Below, one piece after another: positions 37,201 through 41,941 of a stretch of DNA of 41,941 nt (position 1 is its first letter; each line of letters begins with the position of its first letter). The DNA comes from Pseudomonas sp. HMWF021 (lineage in GTDB: Bacteria > Pseudomonadota > Gammaproteobacteria > Pseudomonadales > Pseudomonadaceae): positions 10,179 to 52,119 of the forward strand of contig NZ_QAIK01000120.1 in NCBI RefSeq assembly GCF_003061005.1. The letters are read 5' to 3'. Below the pieces are notes generated by a model. That model was not told the origin of the DNA. It searched no databases and saw only the letters and a list, made by a program, of their open reading frames with translations. A program made the translations under genes and the position numbers.

Positions 37201-38251
37201 GCGCCAGATCGTCGACACGCAGCGCAGGAATGCCCGTGCCACGCGGTGTGCCGGCAACAAACAGGGTCGCCTCGGCCAGACCGTAGGACGCCATGAAGCT
37301 GTCTTCGCTGAAGCCGCACGGGGTGAACTTCTCGGCGAAGCGCTCAAGGGTGTCGAGACGGATCGGTTCGGAGCCGGAATAGGCCACGCGCCAGCGGCTC
37401 AGGTCGAGGCGCTCCAGTGCCGATTCGCTGACCCGCTCGCTGCACAGACGGTAAGCGAAATCCGGGCCGCCGCTGATGGTGCCGCCGTATTGACTGATCG
37501 CTTCAAGCCAGCGCAACGGCCGACCGAGGAAGTACGCCGGCGACATCAGGATGCACGGCACGCCGCTGAAGATCGGCTGCAGCAGGCCGCCGATCAGGCC
37601 CATGTCGTGGTACAGCGGCAACCAGCTGACGATCACGTCGTCAGGGTTCATGTCGATACCGAAACCGTGGCGGATCAGCAGCTCGTTGGCTACCAGATTG
37701 CCGTGGCTGACCTGCACGCCCTTGGGCAGTGCGGTGGAGCCGGAGGTGTATTGCAGGAAGGCGATGTGGTCTTGCGGCAGGGTCGGTTCAATCCAGTTCT
37801 CGGCCAGTGCGCTGTCGAGCGTATCGACGCACAGCAGCGGCGGCGCGCCTTCGATTTGCTGCAAGGCATCGCGCAGGTCGGCGCTGGTCAGCAGCAGACG
37901 CGGTTCGGCGTCGGCAATGATCGACAGCAGGCGTTCCTGATGATGACGACGAGCGGATTCCGGAGGATAGGCCGGCACCGCGATCACCCCGGCGTACAGG
38001 CAACCGAAGAACGCCGCGACGTAATCCGGGCCGCTGGGGAACAGCAGCACCGCGCGATCGCCGAATTCAGCCTGAGCCTGCAATGCGGCCGCGATAGTGC
38101 GCGCACGTTGATCCAGTTCGCGGTAACTGAGCACCACGCCCTGCTCCTCGGTTTCGGCGAGAAAGCGCAGGGCCAGTTGATCCGGAGTCAGCGCCGCCCG
38201 GCGCTGGAGGGCTTGGACCAGGGTGCTGGGGAGTTCGAACGCGTCGGTCAT
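25253..38251 (-). CDS. pvdL: PvdL, pyoverdine chromophore nonribosomal peptide synthetase
   Basis: A 4332-residue NRPS. Domain order: acyl-AMP ligase 8-560 ([10 protein letters not shown]), carrier T1 (Ser611), C1 665-1108 (HHIIADGW), A1 1125-1618, T2 (Ser1666), C2 1724-2160 (HHIVTEGW), A2 2187-2690, T3 (Ser2737, GGDS), epimerase 2788-3225 ([10 protein letters not shown]), C3 3253-3690 (HHILIDAW), A3 3716-4222, T4 (Ser4270). There is no thioesterase, so the chain passes to another synthetase. Pocket residues by alignment are A1 D-V-W-H-F-G-R-I-N (expected Glu), A2 D-A-E-G-I-G-A-V-M (expected Tyr), A3 D-I-W-E-L-T-A-D-D (Dab). The product is fatty acyl-L-Glu-D-Tyr-L-Dab, the chromophore precursor. 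The ATG follows AGGAAA. A PvdS-type box lies upstream. Confidence 0.97.
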   Translation of the reverse strand: MTDAFELPSTLVQALQRRAALTPDQLALRFLAETEEQGVVLSYRELDQRARTIAAALQAQAEFGDRAVLLFPSGPDYVAAFFGCLYAGVIAVPAYPPESARRHHQERLLSIIADAEPRLLLTSADLRDALQQIEGAPPLLCVDTLDSALAENWIEPTLPQDHIAFLQYTSGSTALPKGVQVSHGNLVANELLIRHGFGIDMNPDDVIVSWLPLYHDMGLIGGLLQPIFSGVPCILMSPAYFLGRPLRWLEAISQYGGTISGGPDFAYRLCSERVSESALERLDLSRWRVAYSGSEPIRLDTLERFAEKFTPCGFSEDSFMASYGLAEATLFVAGTPRGTGIPALRVDDLALAQNRAEPGDGSPIMSCGISQPEHAVLIVDPSSLQELNDNAVGEVWAAGPSIAHGYWRNPEASARTFVQHAGRTWLRTGDLGFIRDGELFITGRLKDMLIVRGHNLYPQDIEKTVENEVEVVRKGRVAAFAVNQDGEEGIGIAAEISRSVQKILPPEALIKAIRQAVAEAYQEAPSVVVLLNPGALPKTSSGKLQRSACRNRLVDGSLDSYAVFPGAEVQSSESTLAASELEALIGKIWAEQLSVKQVNADDHFFLLGGNSIAATQVIARVREELALELNLRLLFEAPTLSAFAAAVAKQQQDGGSAQGAINSLPRNEALPQSLAQNRLWITWQLDPQSSAYNIPGALRLRGELDEDALRTSFQQLIERHESLRTRFFERDGVALQQVDAAPEFNLQLIDISDLPAHEREARAQQIREDEARTQFDLEKGPLLWVTLVRLDDEDHQLLVTLHHIIADGWSLNVLIDEFSRLYAAASQGQRADLAPLPTQYADYGSWQRQWLAQGEGERQLAYWKTQLGDEHPVLELATDHPRSARQLHSAARHSVRLGVSLSDAIKQTAQAHQSTPFMLLLSAFQSLLHRYSGQRDIRIGIPNANRPRLETQGLIGFFINTQVLRAEVDSRLSFVELLAQTRDAALGAQAHQDLPFEQLLEAFPQAREQGLFQVMFNHQQRDLSALKRLPGLLAEELPWHSREAKFDLQLHSEEDRNGRLTLSFDYADELFDAATIERLAEHFSNLLRSVCEHPQQAIGDLQLLTPCEHEQQQSWSIAPCTPAQQWLPELLNDQARQTPERTALVWDGGSLDFAELHAQANRLAHYLRDKGVGPDVCVAIAAERSPQLLIGLLAIIKAGGAYVPLDPDYPAERLAYMLSDSGVELLLTQTELLDRLPASDGVSVIAMDALHLENWPSQAPGLHLHGDNLAYVIYTSGSTGQPKGVGNTHAALAERLQWMQNSYRLNDSDVLMQKAPISFDVSVWECFWPLITGARLLIAGPGEHRDPHRIAQLVQEYGVTTLHFVPPLLALFIDEPLSAECTSLRRVFSGGEALPSELRNRVLAQLPAVQLHNRYGPTETAINVTHWHCTSADGERSPIGRPLGNVICRVLDADLNPVPAGVPGELCISGIGLARGYLGRPALTAERFVVDPLGEQGARLYRTGDRARWTSDGVIEYLGRLDQQVKLRGFRVEPEEVEARLLAQNGVAQAVVLVRETAVGAQLIGYFTAADASEDQDAQIARLKTALAAELPEYMVPAQLMRLDAMPLSPSGKLDRRALPEPQWQVREHVEPVSELEQQIAAIWREVLGLPQVGLRDDFFALGGHSLLATQIISRSRQACDVELPLRALFEHSELGDFAEQIRLIQASGQTNKQPPIAKVDRSQAVPLSYSQQRMWFLWQMEPDSPAYNVGGMARLRGVLHVEHFEAALQALILRHETLRTTFPSVDGVARQQVHAETGVRMGWKDFSKLPADQREQQVQQLADEEAHLPFDLESGPLLRACLVKTAEHEHYFVLTLHHIVTEGWAMDIFARELSALYEALVDDRDSPLEPLPVQYLDYSVWQRNWLESGERQRQLDYWTAQLGREHPLLELPGDRPRPPVQSHQGELFRFDLSDDLAARVRAFNAQNGLTLFMTMTAALATLLYRYSGQTDLRIGAPVANRIRPESEGLIGAFLNTQVLRCQLDGQMSVGELFEQVRHTVIEGQSHQDLPFDHLVEALQPPRSAAYNPLFQVMCNVQRWEFQQSRMLAGMTVEYLANDARATKFDLNLEVTDLDHRLGCCLTYSTDLFDEPTIARMARHWRNLLEALIADPQQRLSQLPLLDRTEKQQLLDSLGVEPGERRLDQCIHHLFAEQALARKDAPALTFAGQTLSYAELDARANRLAWVLRERGVGPQVRVGLALERSLEMVVGLLAILKAGGAYVPLDPEYPLDRLHYMIEDSRIGLLLSDRAMFNALGDLPSSVARWCLEDDCAALADYPVSELPFISLPQHQAYLIYTSGSTGKPKGVVVSHGEIAMHCQAVIERFGMRPDDCELHFYSINFDAATERLLVPLLSGAQVVLRAQGQWDAEEICGLIRTHRINVLGFTPSYGSQLAQFLATQNQVLPVRMIITGGEALTGEHLQRIRAAFKPSLFFNAYGPTETVVMPLASLAPEVLEEGAGSVPIGSVIGDRVAYILDADLALVPQGATGELFVGGAGLAQGYHDRPGISAERFVADPFAADGGRMYRTGDLVRQRADGLVEYLGRIDHQVKIRGFRIELGEIETRLLDHASIREAVVLALDAPSGKQLVGYLVSDVAEQGEAQQAQLREALKSHLKAQLPDYMVPTHLILLASMPLTANGKLDRRALPAPDPELNRQDYVAPSNELEQTLAQIWCEVLNVEQVGLNDNFFELGGDSILSIQVVSRARQQGIHFSPRDLFQHQTVQTLAAVASRSEQVTAEQGLVVGESAMTPIQHWFFDSDIPERQHWNQALLLEPTVALEAHRLEQALLAVIEQHDALRLRFTEANDQWQATHQAVSDAAVLWQVRVTAMDKCQALFADAQRSLDLQNGPLLRALLVDGPQGQQRLFIAIHHLVVDGVSWRVLLDDLQTVYRQLEAEQSVKLPAKTSAFKDWAARLQAYAGSESLREELNWWQTQLAGSSAELPCENPQGGQQNRHAQTVSVRLDAERTQQLLQQAPRAYRTQVNDLLLTALARVLCRWSGQPSALIQLEGHGRETLFDEIDLTRTVGWFTSAYPLRLTPHNIEEAAGQGASIKAIKEQLRAVPHKGLGYGVLRYLADDLSQRSMAALPNAPVTFNYLGQFDQSFASDALFRPLDEPVGAAHDPQAPLPNELSIDSQVYGGELLLRWTFSAERYDAQSINDLADAYLGELQSLIAHCLQDTAGGLTPSDFPLAKLTQAQLDALPVPAAQIEDVYPLTPMQEGMLLHTLLEPGTGLYYMQDRYRINSELDPERFAQAWQAVVARHEALRASFCWNVGEDMLQVIHTPGRTPIEYLDWSAISDAEQEPKLQALLKSEREAGFDLLNQAPFHLRLIKVGAARYWFMMSNHHILIDAWCRSLLMNDFFEIYTALGEGREAQLSVPPRYRDYIGWLQRQSLAEARQWWQQNLQGFERTTPIPSDRPFLREHAGESGGMIVGDRYTRLNVEDGARLRELAQAHQLTINTFAQAAWALVLRRLSGDRDVLFGVTVAGRPVEMPEMQRTVGLFINSIALRVQIPADDQRASVRQWLSGLLDSNMQLREYEYLPLVNIQEQSELPKGQPLFDSLFVFENAPVEVSVLDRAQSLNATSDSGRTHTNFPLTAVCYPGDDLGLHLSYDQRYFDESTIERMLGEFKRLLLALVDGFHGDMADLPLLGAEEQDFLLHGCNQSAHDYPLEQSYVALFEAQVAAHPQRIAATCLDQQLSYAALNHNANRLGHALVAAGVQMDQPVALLAERNLDLLGMIIGSFKAGAGYLPLDPGLPSQRLQRIIELSRTPVLVCTQACRDQAQTLLDEFSCANRPRLLVWEEIQAAATSAQKPGIHSGPDNLAYVIYTSGSTGLPKGVMVEQRGMLNNQLSKVPYLNLTDADVIAQTASQSFDISVWQFLAAPLFGARVDIVPNTIAHDPQGLLVHVQAQGITVLESVPSLIQGMLASDRLSLDGLRWMLPTGEAMPPELAHQWLLRYPDIGLVNAYGPAECSDDVAFFRVDMASTRGSYLPIGTPTDNNLLYLVDGALELVPLGAVGELCVAGTGVGRGYVSDPLRTAPVFVPNPFGAPGERLYRTGDLARRRSDGVLEYVGRVDHQVKIRGYRIELGEIEARLHEQPEVRDAAVGVQEGVNGKHLVGYLVAADSALNPSERLERIKQRLRSELPDYMVPLHWLWLDQLPHNANGKLDRKALPALEIGQLQSQDYLAPRNELEQTLADIWAEVLKVDKVGARDNFFELGGHSLLATQIASRVQKTLQRDVPLRAMFECSTVQELAEYIEGLAAGDMTEDKVDRLNDLMAELEGL

Positions 38252-38403
38252 GAGGTTTCCTGCCTGAATTCGGCTTGCTAGTGGAATCGAGTTGCTGCGT
38301 TACGCCGGTCGAGGGCGTACAGAGCGCGGTCTGTGCCGACCGTGCGAGGCTTCGGAATGCTGTCTGGCCGGGGCTGCGTACCCGAAACCATTCACCAATG
38401 AGA

Positions 38404-38427
38404 ACGGATGACAACTTGAAATAATTA
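38404..38427 (-). promoter_or_regulatory. Variant PvdS box of pvdL
   Basis: On the minus strand: TAATT (38427-38423), 16 bases, CGT (38406-38404). Spacing is exact, with one mismatch to TAAAT. It lies 153 bases before the pvdL ATG in the 368-bp region shared with pvdS. The rest of the region toward pvdL (38252-38403) shows nothing else I can name. Confidence 0.75.
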
Positions 38428-38520
38428 GTCGGCAGGCTGGATCGCCAATCGGGCCGGGGTGTGGCGGTGTGTCGCAGTTCTCGATTCGCACTTTTGTGGA
38501 GCATTACTTCTCTTTCTCAA

Positions 38521-38549
38521 TTGACAATCATTATCATTCAACATAATTT
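38521..38549 (+). promoter_or_regulatory. pvdS promoter with overlapping Fur site
   Basis: TTGACA at 38521-38526, a 17-base spacer, then TAATTT at 38544-38549 form a good sigma-70 promoter. The spacer reads atcattatcattcaacat, a Fur-like run of NAT(A/T)AT hexamers (about 38523-38545). Fur-Fe2+ would cover both elements and shut off pvdS when iron is plentiful, as is known for pvdS in P. aeruginosa. Confidence 0.85.
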
Positions 38550-38619
38550 GTCGCTCGATGTGTAGGACGGCCCCGTCCCCCAGGCGTCCCACTAACCTAT
38601 TGGCAGCAAGGTGATTTCC

Positions 38620-39174
38620 ATGACGGAACAAGTATCCACAAGCAGGTGCGATTCACCGCTACTTCAAGCCTTCGTCGACAATCGACTGATTCTGGTGAAG
38701 ATTGCAGCCCGCATTACCGGCTGCCGTTCGCGCGCAGAAGACGTGGTGCAGGATGCGTTCTTCCGGCTGCAATCAGCCCCACCGATCACATCGTCGATCA
38801 AGGCTCAGTTGAGCTACCTGTTCCAGATCGTGCGCAACCTCGCCATCGATCACTACCGCAAACAAGCCCTGGAGCAGAAATATTCAGGCCCCGAAGAGGA
38901 AGGGTTGAATGTGGTCATCCAAGGCGCTTCGCCGGAAACCTCGCACATCAATTTCTCGACGCTGGAACATATCGCCGACGCGCTGACTGAACTGCCCAGC
39001 CGCACCCGCTACGCTTTCGAGATGTACCGTCTGCACGGTGTGCCGCAAAAGGACATCGCCAAGGAACTCGGCGTCTCGCCGACCCTGGTCAACTTCATGA
39101 TTCGCGATGCGCTGGTGCACTGCCGCAAGGTGTCGGGCAGTCGTGGGGATGCGGCCTCGATGGGTCGTCGCTAA
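38620..39174 (+). CDS. pvdS: PvdS, iron-starvation ECF sigma factor
   Basis: A 184-residue ECF sigma factor very close to P. aeruginosa PvdS by memory, for example RSRAEDVVQDAFFRLQSAP (region 2) and RTRYAFEMYRLHGVPQKDIAKELGVSPTLV (region 4 helix-turn-helix). The ATG at 38620 has AAGGTG six bases upstream; GTG at 38611 is part of that site. It directs RNA polymerase to TAAAT-N16-CGT promoters of pyoverdine genes, four of which are in this window. It would be held by the anti-sigma FpvR until ferripyoverdine reaches its receptor; fpvR is not in this window. Divergent from pvdL. Confidence 0.98.
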   Translation: MTEQVSTSRCDSPLLQAFVDNRLILVKIAARITGCRSRAEDVVQDAFFRLQSAPPITSSIKAQLSYLFQIVRNLAIDHYRKQALEQKYSGPEEEGLNVVIQGASPETSHINFSTLEHIADALTELPSRTRYAFEMYRLHGVPQKDIAKELGVSPTLVNFMIRDALVHCRKVSGSRGDAASMGRR

Positions 39175-39196
39175 ACACGGTTCACCGCAAAAAAAA

Positions 39197-39263
39197 GATC
39201 GCAGCCTTCGGCAGCTCCTACATGAAATGTAATCCCCTGTAGGAGCTGCCGAAGGCTGCGATC
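39197..39263. repeat. REPIN, family A, probable bidirectional terminator
   Basis: Perfect 26-base arms gatcgcagccttcggcagct.. (39197-39222) and its inverse ending at 39263, with a 15-base loop. An A run (39189-39196) precedes and TTTT follows, so transcripts from both sides meet a strong hairpin with a U tract. It fills the gap between convergent pvdS and pvdYII. Confidence 0.9.
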
Positions 39264-39271
39264 TTTTGCTT

Positions 39272-40285
39272 TTACGCCAACCTGCACCAATCAAAAAACC
39301 GCTCACGCCCCAGAATCATCAACGCCGCACGCTTGTGCGGAAAGTCGAATTCCTTCTCGCAGTGGAAGCACTGATTCTGCATGTGGCCGATCATCTTCGC
39401 GTTATCGGCCCGCGGTTCGGCAACCACGCGCTGGGTACGCGGATCGTCCAGAAACAGGTAATGCACCAGCGCCGACAGCCAGCTCGCGACTTTATGCGGG
39501 CCTCGGTGATTTTCCTCGCCTACCAGCATGTGAATGCCGCGATCGTAGTTGTCGGCATCGTAGAACGGCGCGATACGATCTTCCTTGGCCCAATAGGCTT
39601 CGAAGTAGGCAAACGGCTGATCATCGAAACAGCCGATCAAGGTCAACGTGTGCGGATCGGCATCGAGCTTGCTCAGGTATTCGCGATGCTGCTCAAGGCT
39701 GCCCTCCTCCTGCCAGAAACTGGCGACCCGCGGACTGTTCTGCCAGCGATTGAATCGCGCCAGATCCTGCTCGATCTCCACCGTACGCAGGGAAATCCAC
39801 GCCCCCAGACGCGTATCGAAGCGTCGATAGACCTCGCCGCGCGGCTTCACCGGGCGCAGCGGGTGGCGCTTGCCATTGCTGATCACCATTTGTTGCGGAT
39901 AACTGCCGGTCAGCGAGGTGCCGAGCCATGGTTGCGGCAGTTGCCAGAACAACGTGCGTTCGCAACGGTACTCACCGGCCACCTCGGTGCTGACTAGCAG
40001 ACCGCTGAGCAAGGCTTCGGTGGGTGGCTGATCCAGTTGCCAGATCAATTGCTGGCACTGCGGATCACGGGCAAACAGCCAGTAACAGGCCGCCCACAGC
40101 GCCTGTCCCACGGGCAGCGCATAACGCTCGTCGAGCTGGATCGGGCCTTGGGTCTGGCGATCCAGGCGCAGACGGATCAGCGGCTGCCCATCCAGGCTCA
40201 GGCACAGGCGGCTTTCGGTGGCGTCGGCTACCAGTTCGCTGCCCGAAGGCAAGGCCAGGGCAGTCAGGTCATTCAGATTGGACAT
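39272..40285 (-). CDS. pvdYII: PvdYII-like N5-hydroxyornithine acetyltransferase
   Basis: A 337-residue protein of the IucB/RhbD siderophore acetyltransferase family. A poorly conserved N-terminal half (1-160) precedes a GNAT-like domain (about 165-335) with RFNRWQNSPRVASFWQEEGS, HMLVGEENHRGPHKVASW (252-269, acetyl-CoA site) and DNAKMIGHMQNQCF. It would acetylate N5-hydroxy-ornithine made by PvdA, giving AcOHOrn for the peptide arm, in place of the formyl group added by PvdF in P. aeruginosa. It is convergent with pvdS and has an exact PvdS box 41 bases upstream, which supports a pyoverdine role. Confidence 0.88.
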   Translation of the reverse strand: MSNLNDLTALALPSGSELVADATESRLCLSLDGQPLIRLRLDRQTQGPIQLDERYALPVGQALWAACYWLFARDPQCQQLIWQLDQPPTEALLSGLLVSTEVAGEYRCERTLFWQLPQPWLGTSLTGSYPQQMVISNGKRHPLRPVKPRGEVYRRFDTRLGAWISLRTVEIEQDLARFNRWQNSPRVASFWQEEGSLEQHREYLSKLDADPHTLTLIGCFDDQPFAYFEAYWAKEDRIAPFYDADNYDRGIHMLVGEENHRGPHKVASWLSALVHYLFLDDPRTQRVVAEPRADNAKMIGHMQNQCFHCEKEFDFPHKRAALMILGRERFFDWCRLA

Positions 40286-40325
40286 GGGTCGGGCTCACGA
40301 TAATCGTCGACAGTTCAACGATGGG

Positions 40326-40349
40326 ACGTGAGCCGAGAGCGGAAATTTA
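40326..40349 (-). promoter_or_regulatory. PvdS box of pvdYII
   Basis: On the minus strand: TAAAT (40349-40345), 16 bases, CGT (40328-40326), exact consensus, preceded by GC. It lies between the end of the solute-binding gene and the pvdYII ATG at 40285, with the CGT about 40 bases before the start. Confidence 0.92.
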
Positions 40350-40369
40350 GCCGCACGGGTGAAAATCGA

Positions 40370-41167
40370 TCAGGGATGCGCCACCGGCACCACGGCAATT
40401 TTGTAGGGATCAAAGATTTTCAGCATCTGGCCGTTGTCACGCAAACCCTGCAACAGTTTGCCGAAGGCTTCGCCGGTGATCGGCGCGGTCGGACGCAGAA
40501 TGGCGTAGTGATGGTAGATCTGATCGATGCGCTGCGATACCAACAGCTCGTCTTTGACCTTTTCGTTGCGCCTCAGATAATCGAACAGGTATGAGCGCGT
40601 CACCAAGGCAATGTCGGCCCGCCCGCGCAGGACCATCAGCAGGTTGCTGTCGTGGGAATAGGTCAGTGTCGCGTTGAACGTATCAGCAAGGAATTTGGGG
40701 TCGGCGTTGAAGTTGGCGAACTCGTAGTGATAACCGCTGTACAACGCCAGACGCTTGCCCTTGAGATCGGCGAAAAAGTTCTCCTGACGACCGTCCTTAC
40801 GTTGCGCGACGAAAATCTCGGCATCTTCCAGGCCCATATCGACCGTGGCGTGTGGAATGTCCTTCCAGCCCCACTCCGGGTTTTCAAAAATCGCCATGTC
40901 GGTGCGACCTTCCTTCAGATCGCCGAAGCGCCGGGGAATCGAGGTCGGCACCAGGACAAACTGATAATCCGTCTGCAACGCATTGAGCGCTTCGACCAAT
41001 TCCGGCAGCAGCCCGGTATCGGCACCGCTTTCCGGGCGGATGGTGTAAGGCGGAAAGTGTGCCGCGCCCACTCGAACCAGTTGCGCCGCCTGCGCAGGCA
41101 ACCCTGAAAATGCCGTCAGCGCGACGAGTACCAGACCCGTGGCCGTCCGAATTGGCGAAGACTTCAA
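40370..41167 (-). CDS. Periplasmic solute-binding protein (amino-acid type, SBP family 3)
   Basis: A 265-residue secreted protein. The signal peptide ends about Ala28 (SGLPAQAAQ), followed by VRVGAAHFPPYTIRPESGADTGLLPELVEAL, the typical opening of family 3 binding proteins, and later GKRLALYSGYHYEF and VLRGRADIALVTRSY. The start appears to be TTG at 41167 with GGGGAG upstream; no ATG or GTG lies in frame near it. No ABC permease or ATPase genes are near, so it could be an orphan or a sensor-type protein. The pvdYII box lies just past its end; no PvdS box precedes it. Ligand unknown. Confidence 0.8.
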   Translation of the reverse strand: MKSSPIRTATGLVLVALTAFSGLPAQAAQLVRVGAAHFPPYTIRPESGADTGLLPELVEALNALQTDYQFVLVPTSIPRRFGDLKEGRTDMAIFENPEWGWKDIPHATVDMGLEDAEIFVAQRKDGRQENFFADLKGKRLALYSGYHYEFANFNADPKFLADTFNATLTYSHDSNLLMVLRGRADIALVTRSYLFDYLRRNEKVKDELLVSQRIDQIYHHYAILRPTAPITGEAFGKLLQGLRDNGQMLKIFDPYKIAVVPVAHP

Positions 41168-41260
41168 AACACCCCACTCCCCGAAAAAATACCGATCAAT
41201 GCATTCAAGCTAGGCGGTTTCGCCCAGTTAGCCAGTTTCCCGGCCAGTCAAAAAGCGCAG

Positions 41261-41884
41261 TCAACGCTCTTCAAGCACCAGAATCAGCGCTTCATCGGCC
41301 AGTTGATCGAGGCTCAGACTGCCGCCGGCACGGAACCAGGTGGTGGTCCAGGACAACGCGCCAGTGAGAAAACGTCGGGTTACAAATACATCGCCACGGA
41401 TGAAGCCGGCCTCCTTGGCTTCGCCCAGCACCTGCAACCAGATGTCTTCGTAGACATCGCGCAATGCCAGCACTTTGGCTTGACCGTCTTCGGATAGCGA
41501 GCGCCATTCGTAGACCAGCACCGCCATGGCTTCGCCACTACCGCCCATGATCGACTGCAACTCGCAGCGAATCAGCGCCAGTACCCGCTCGCGCACGTCT
41601 GTCGCTTCAGCCAGCGCGGCGCGCATCAGGGCGGTGTTATAGCGGATGGTCTCCTCCATCACCGCGCGGAGGATTTCATCCTTGCTTTTGAAGTGATGAA
41701 AAATACTCCCGGACTGTATCCCCACCGCCCCGGCCAGATCGCGCACGGTGGTGCGTTCATAGCCTTTATTGCGAAACAGGTGAGCGGCCACTTGCAGCAG
41801 TTTGCCGCGAGCACTGTCGGGGTCGGTCAGCTGGCTCTGGTCGATCAGTTCGCGCATGACCCTCAGGGCTTTTTGCTCGTCCAC
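41261..41884 (-). CDS. TetR/AcrR-family transcriptional regulator
   Basis: A 207-residue TetR-type repressor. The N-terminal helix-turn-helix spans about residues 27-75 (LLQVAAHLFRNKGYERTTVRDLAGAVGIQ, SGSIFHHFKSKDEIL). The C-terminal domain with LVYEWRSLSEDGQAKVLALRDVYEDIW resembles the KstR2/FadR-like (acyl-CoA-responsive) group, so a lipid-related ligand is possible. The start is GTG at 41884 with GGAG upstream; an ATG nine codons later is an alternative. A weak palindrome (CAGNC-N5-GNCTG) about 20-35 bases upstream could be its own operator. Target genes are likely outside the window. Confidence 0.85.
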   Translation of the reverse strand: MDEQKALRVMRELIDQSQLTDPDSARGKLLQVAAHLFRNKGYERTTVRDLAGAVGIQSGSIFHHFKSKDEILRAVMEETIRYNTALMRAALAEATDVRERVLALIRCELQSIMGGSGEAMAVLVYEWRSLSEDGQAKVLALRDVYEDIWLQVLGEAKEAGFIRGDVFVTRRFLTGALSWTTTWFRAGGSLSLDQLADEALILVLEER

Positions 41885-41941
41885 CCGTTCTCTCCTACAG
41901 TCGATCAGTCTGTTGCCCCCTGAACACGCAGGGTTGCGCGC

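Noticed and set aside
35192..38281. Second long antisense frame (1029 codons) opposite pvdL
   Set aside because: Same reason; it mirrors the acyl ligase, T1 and C1 domains of PvdL and has no recognisable motif.

Overview
The window is chromosomal DNA from a fluorescent Pseudomonas, most likely the P. fluorescens group (koreensis/fluorescens-type). The evidence is a pyoverdine locus (pvdS, pvdL, pvdH, mbtH, an acetylase of the PvdYII type, and fpvGHJKCDEF), high-GC genes packed with ATGA/TGATG overlaps, and about ten REP/REPIN palindromes of the kinds typical of this group. No tRNA, rRNA, prophage, insertion sequence or CRISPR array was seen.

Layout. (1) 1-2606: the end of an organosulfur operon, msuD (partial)-msuC-sfnR, for using methanesulfinate and methanesulfonate as sulfur sources. 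(2) 2603-6164: a SoxR pair (small monooxygenase-like gene plus soxR, with a 19-bp-spacer SoxR promoter between them), a VOC protein, a fluoroacetate-dehalogenase-type hydrolase and a LysR regulator. (3) 6288-8317: an isolated leuCD pair on the minus strand. (4) 8725-14994: fpvG-H-J-K-C-D-E-F, the inner-membrane and periplasmic machinery that takes iron from ferripyoverdine. (5) 15138-16858: mbtH and pvdH, each with its own PvdS box. (6) 17002-24148: a GNAT, the two-component pair dsbRS, a hemopexin-repeat gene, and the dsbD-dsbE-dsbG operon, which carries a candidate DsbR box. (7) 24212-40285: an alpha/beta hydrolase, the 13-kb pyoverdine chromophore synthetase pvdL, the sigma factor pvdS and pvdYII. 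(8) 40370-41884: a periplasmic solute-binding protein and a TetR regulator.

How it works together. Under iron starvation Fur should release the pvdS promoter (Fur-like site at 38523-38545). PvdS then directs transcription from TAAAT-N16-CGT boxes, of which I find three exact copies (pvdH, mbtH, pvdYII) and one with a single mismatch (pvdL). PvdH makes diaminobutyrate, MbtH supports the adenylation domains, and PvdL builds the acylated Glu-D-Tyr-Dab chromophore precursor. PvdYII acetylates hydroxyornithine for the peptide tail, and FpvG-K with FpvCDEF reduce and capture the iron after uptake. The peptide-arm synthetases, the receptor and the maturation enzymes are outside this window.

Most notable points: a cytoplasmic four-repeat hemopexin-like protein sits between a copper/disulfide two-component system and its dsb operon; a REPIN is translated in frame as the N-terminus of FpvD; the TAA stop of pvdH forms part of the PvdS box of mbtH; and the second condensation domain of PvdL has HHxxxEG where HHxxxDG is usual.
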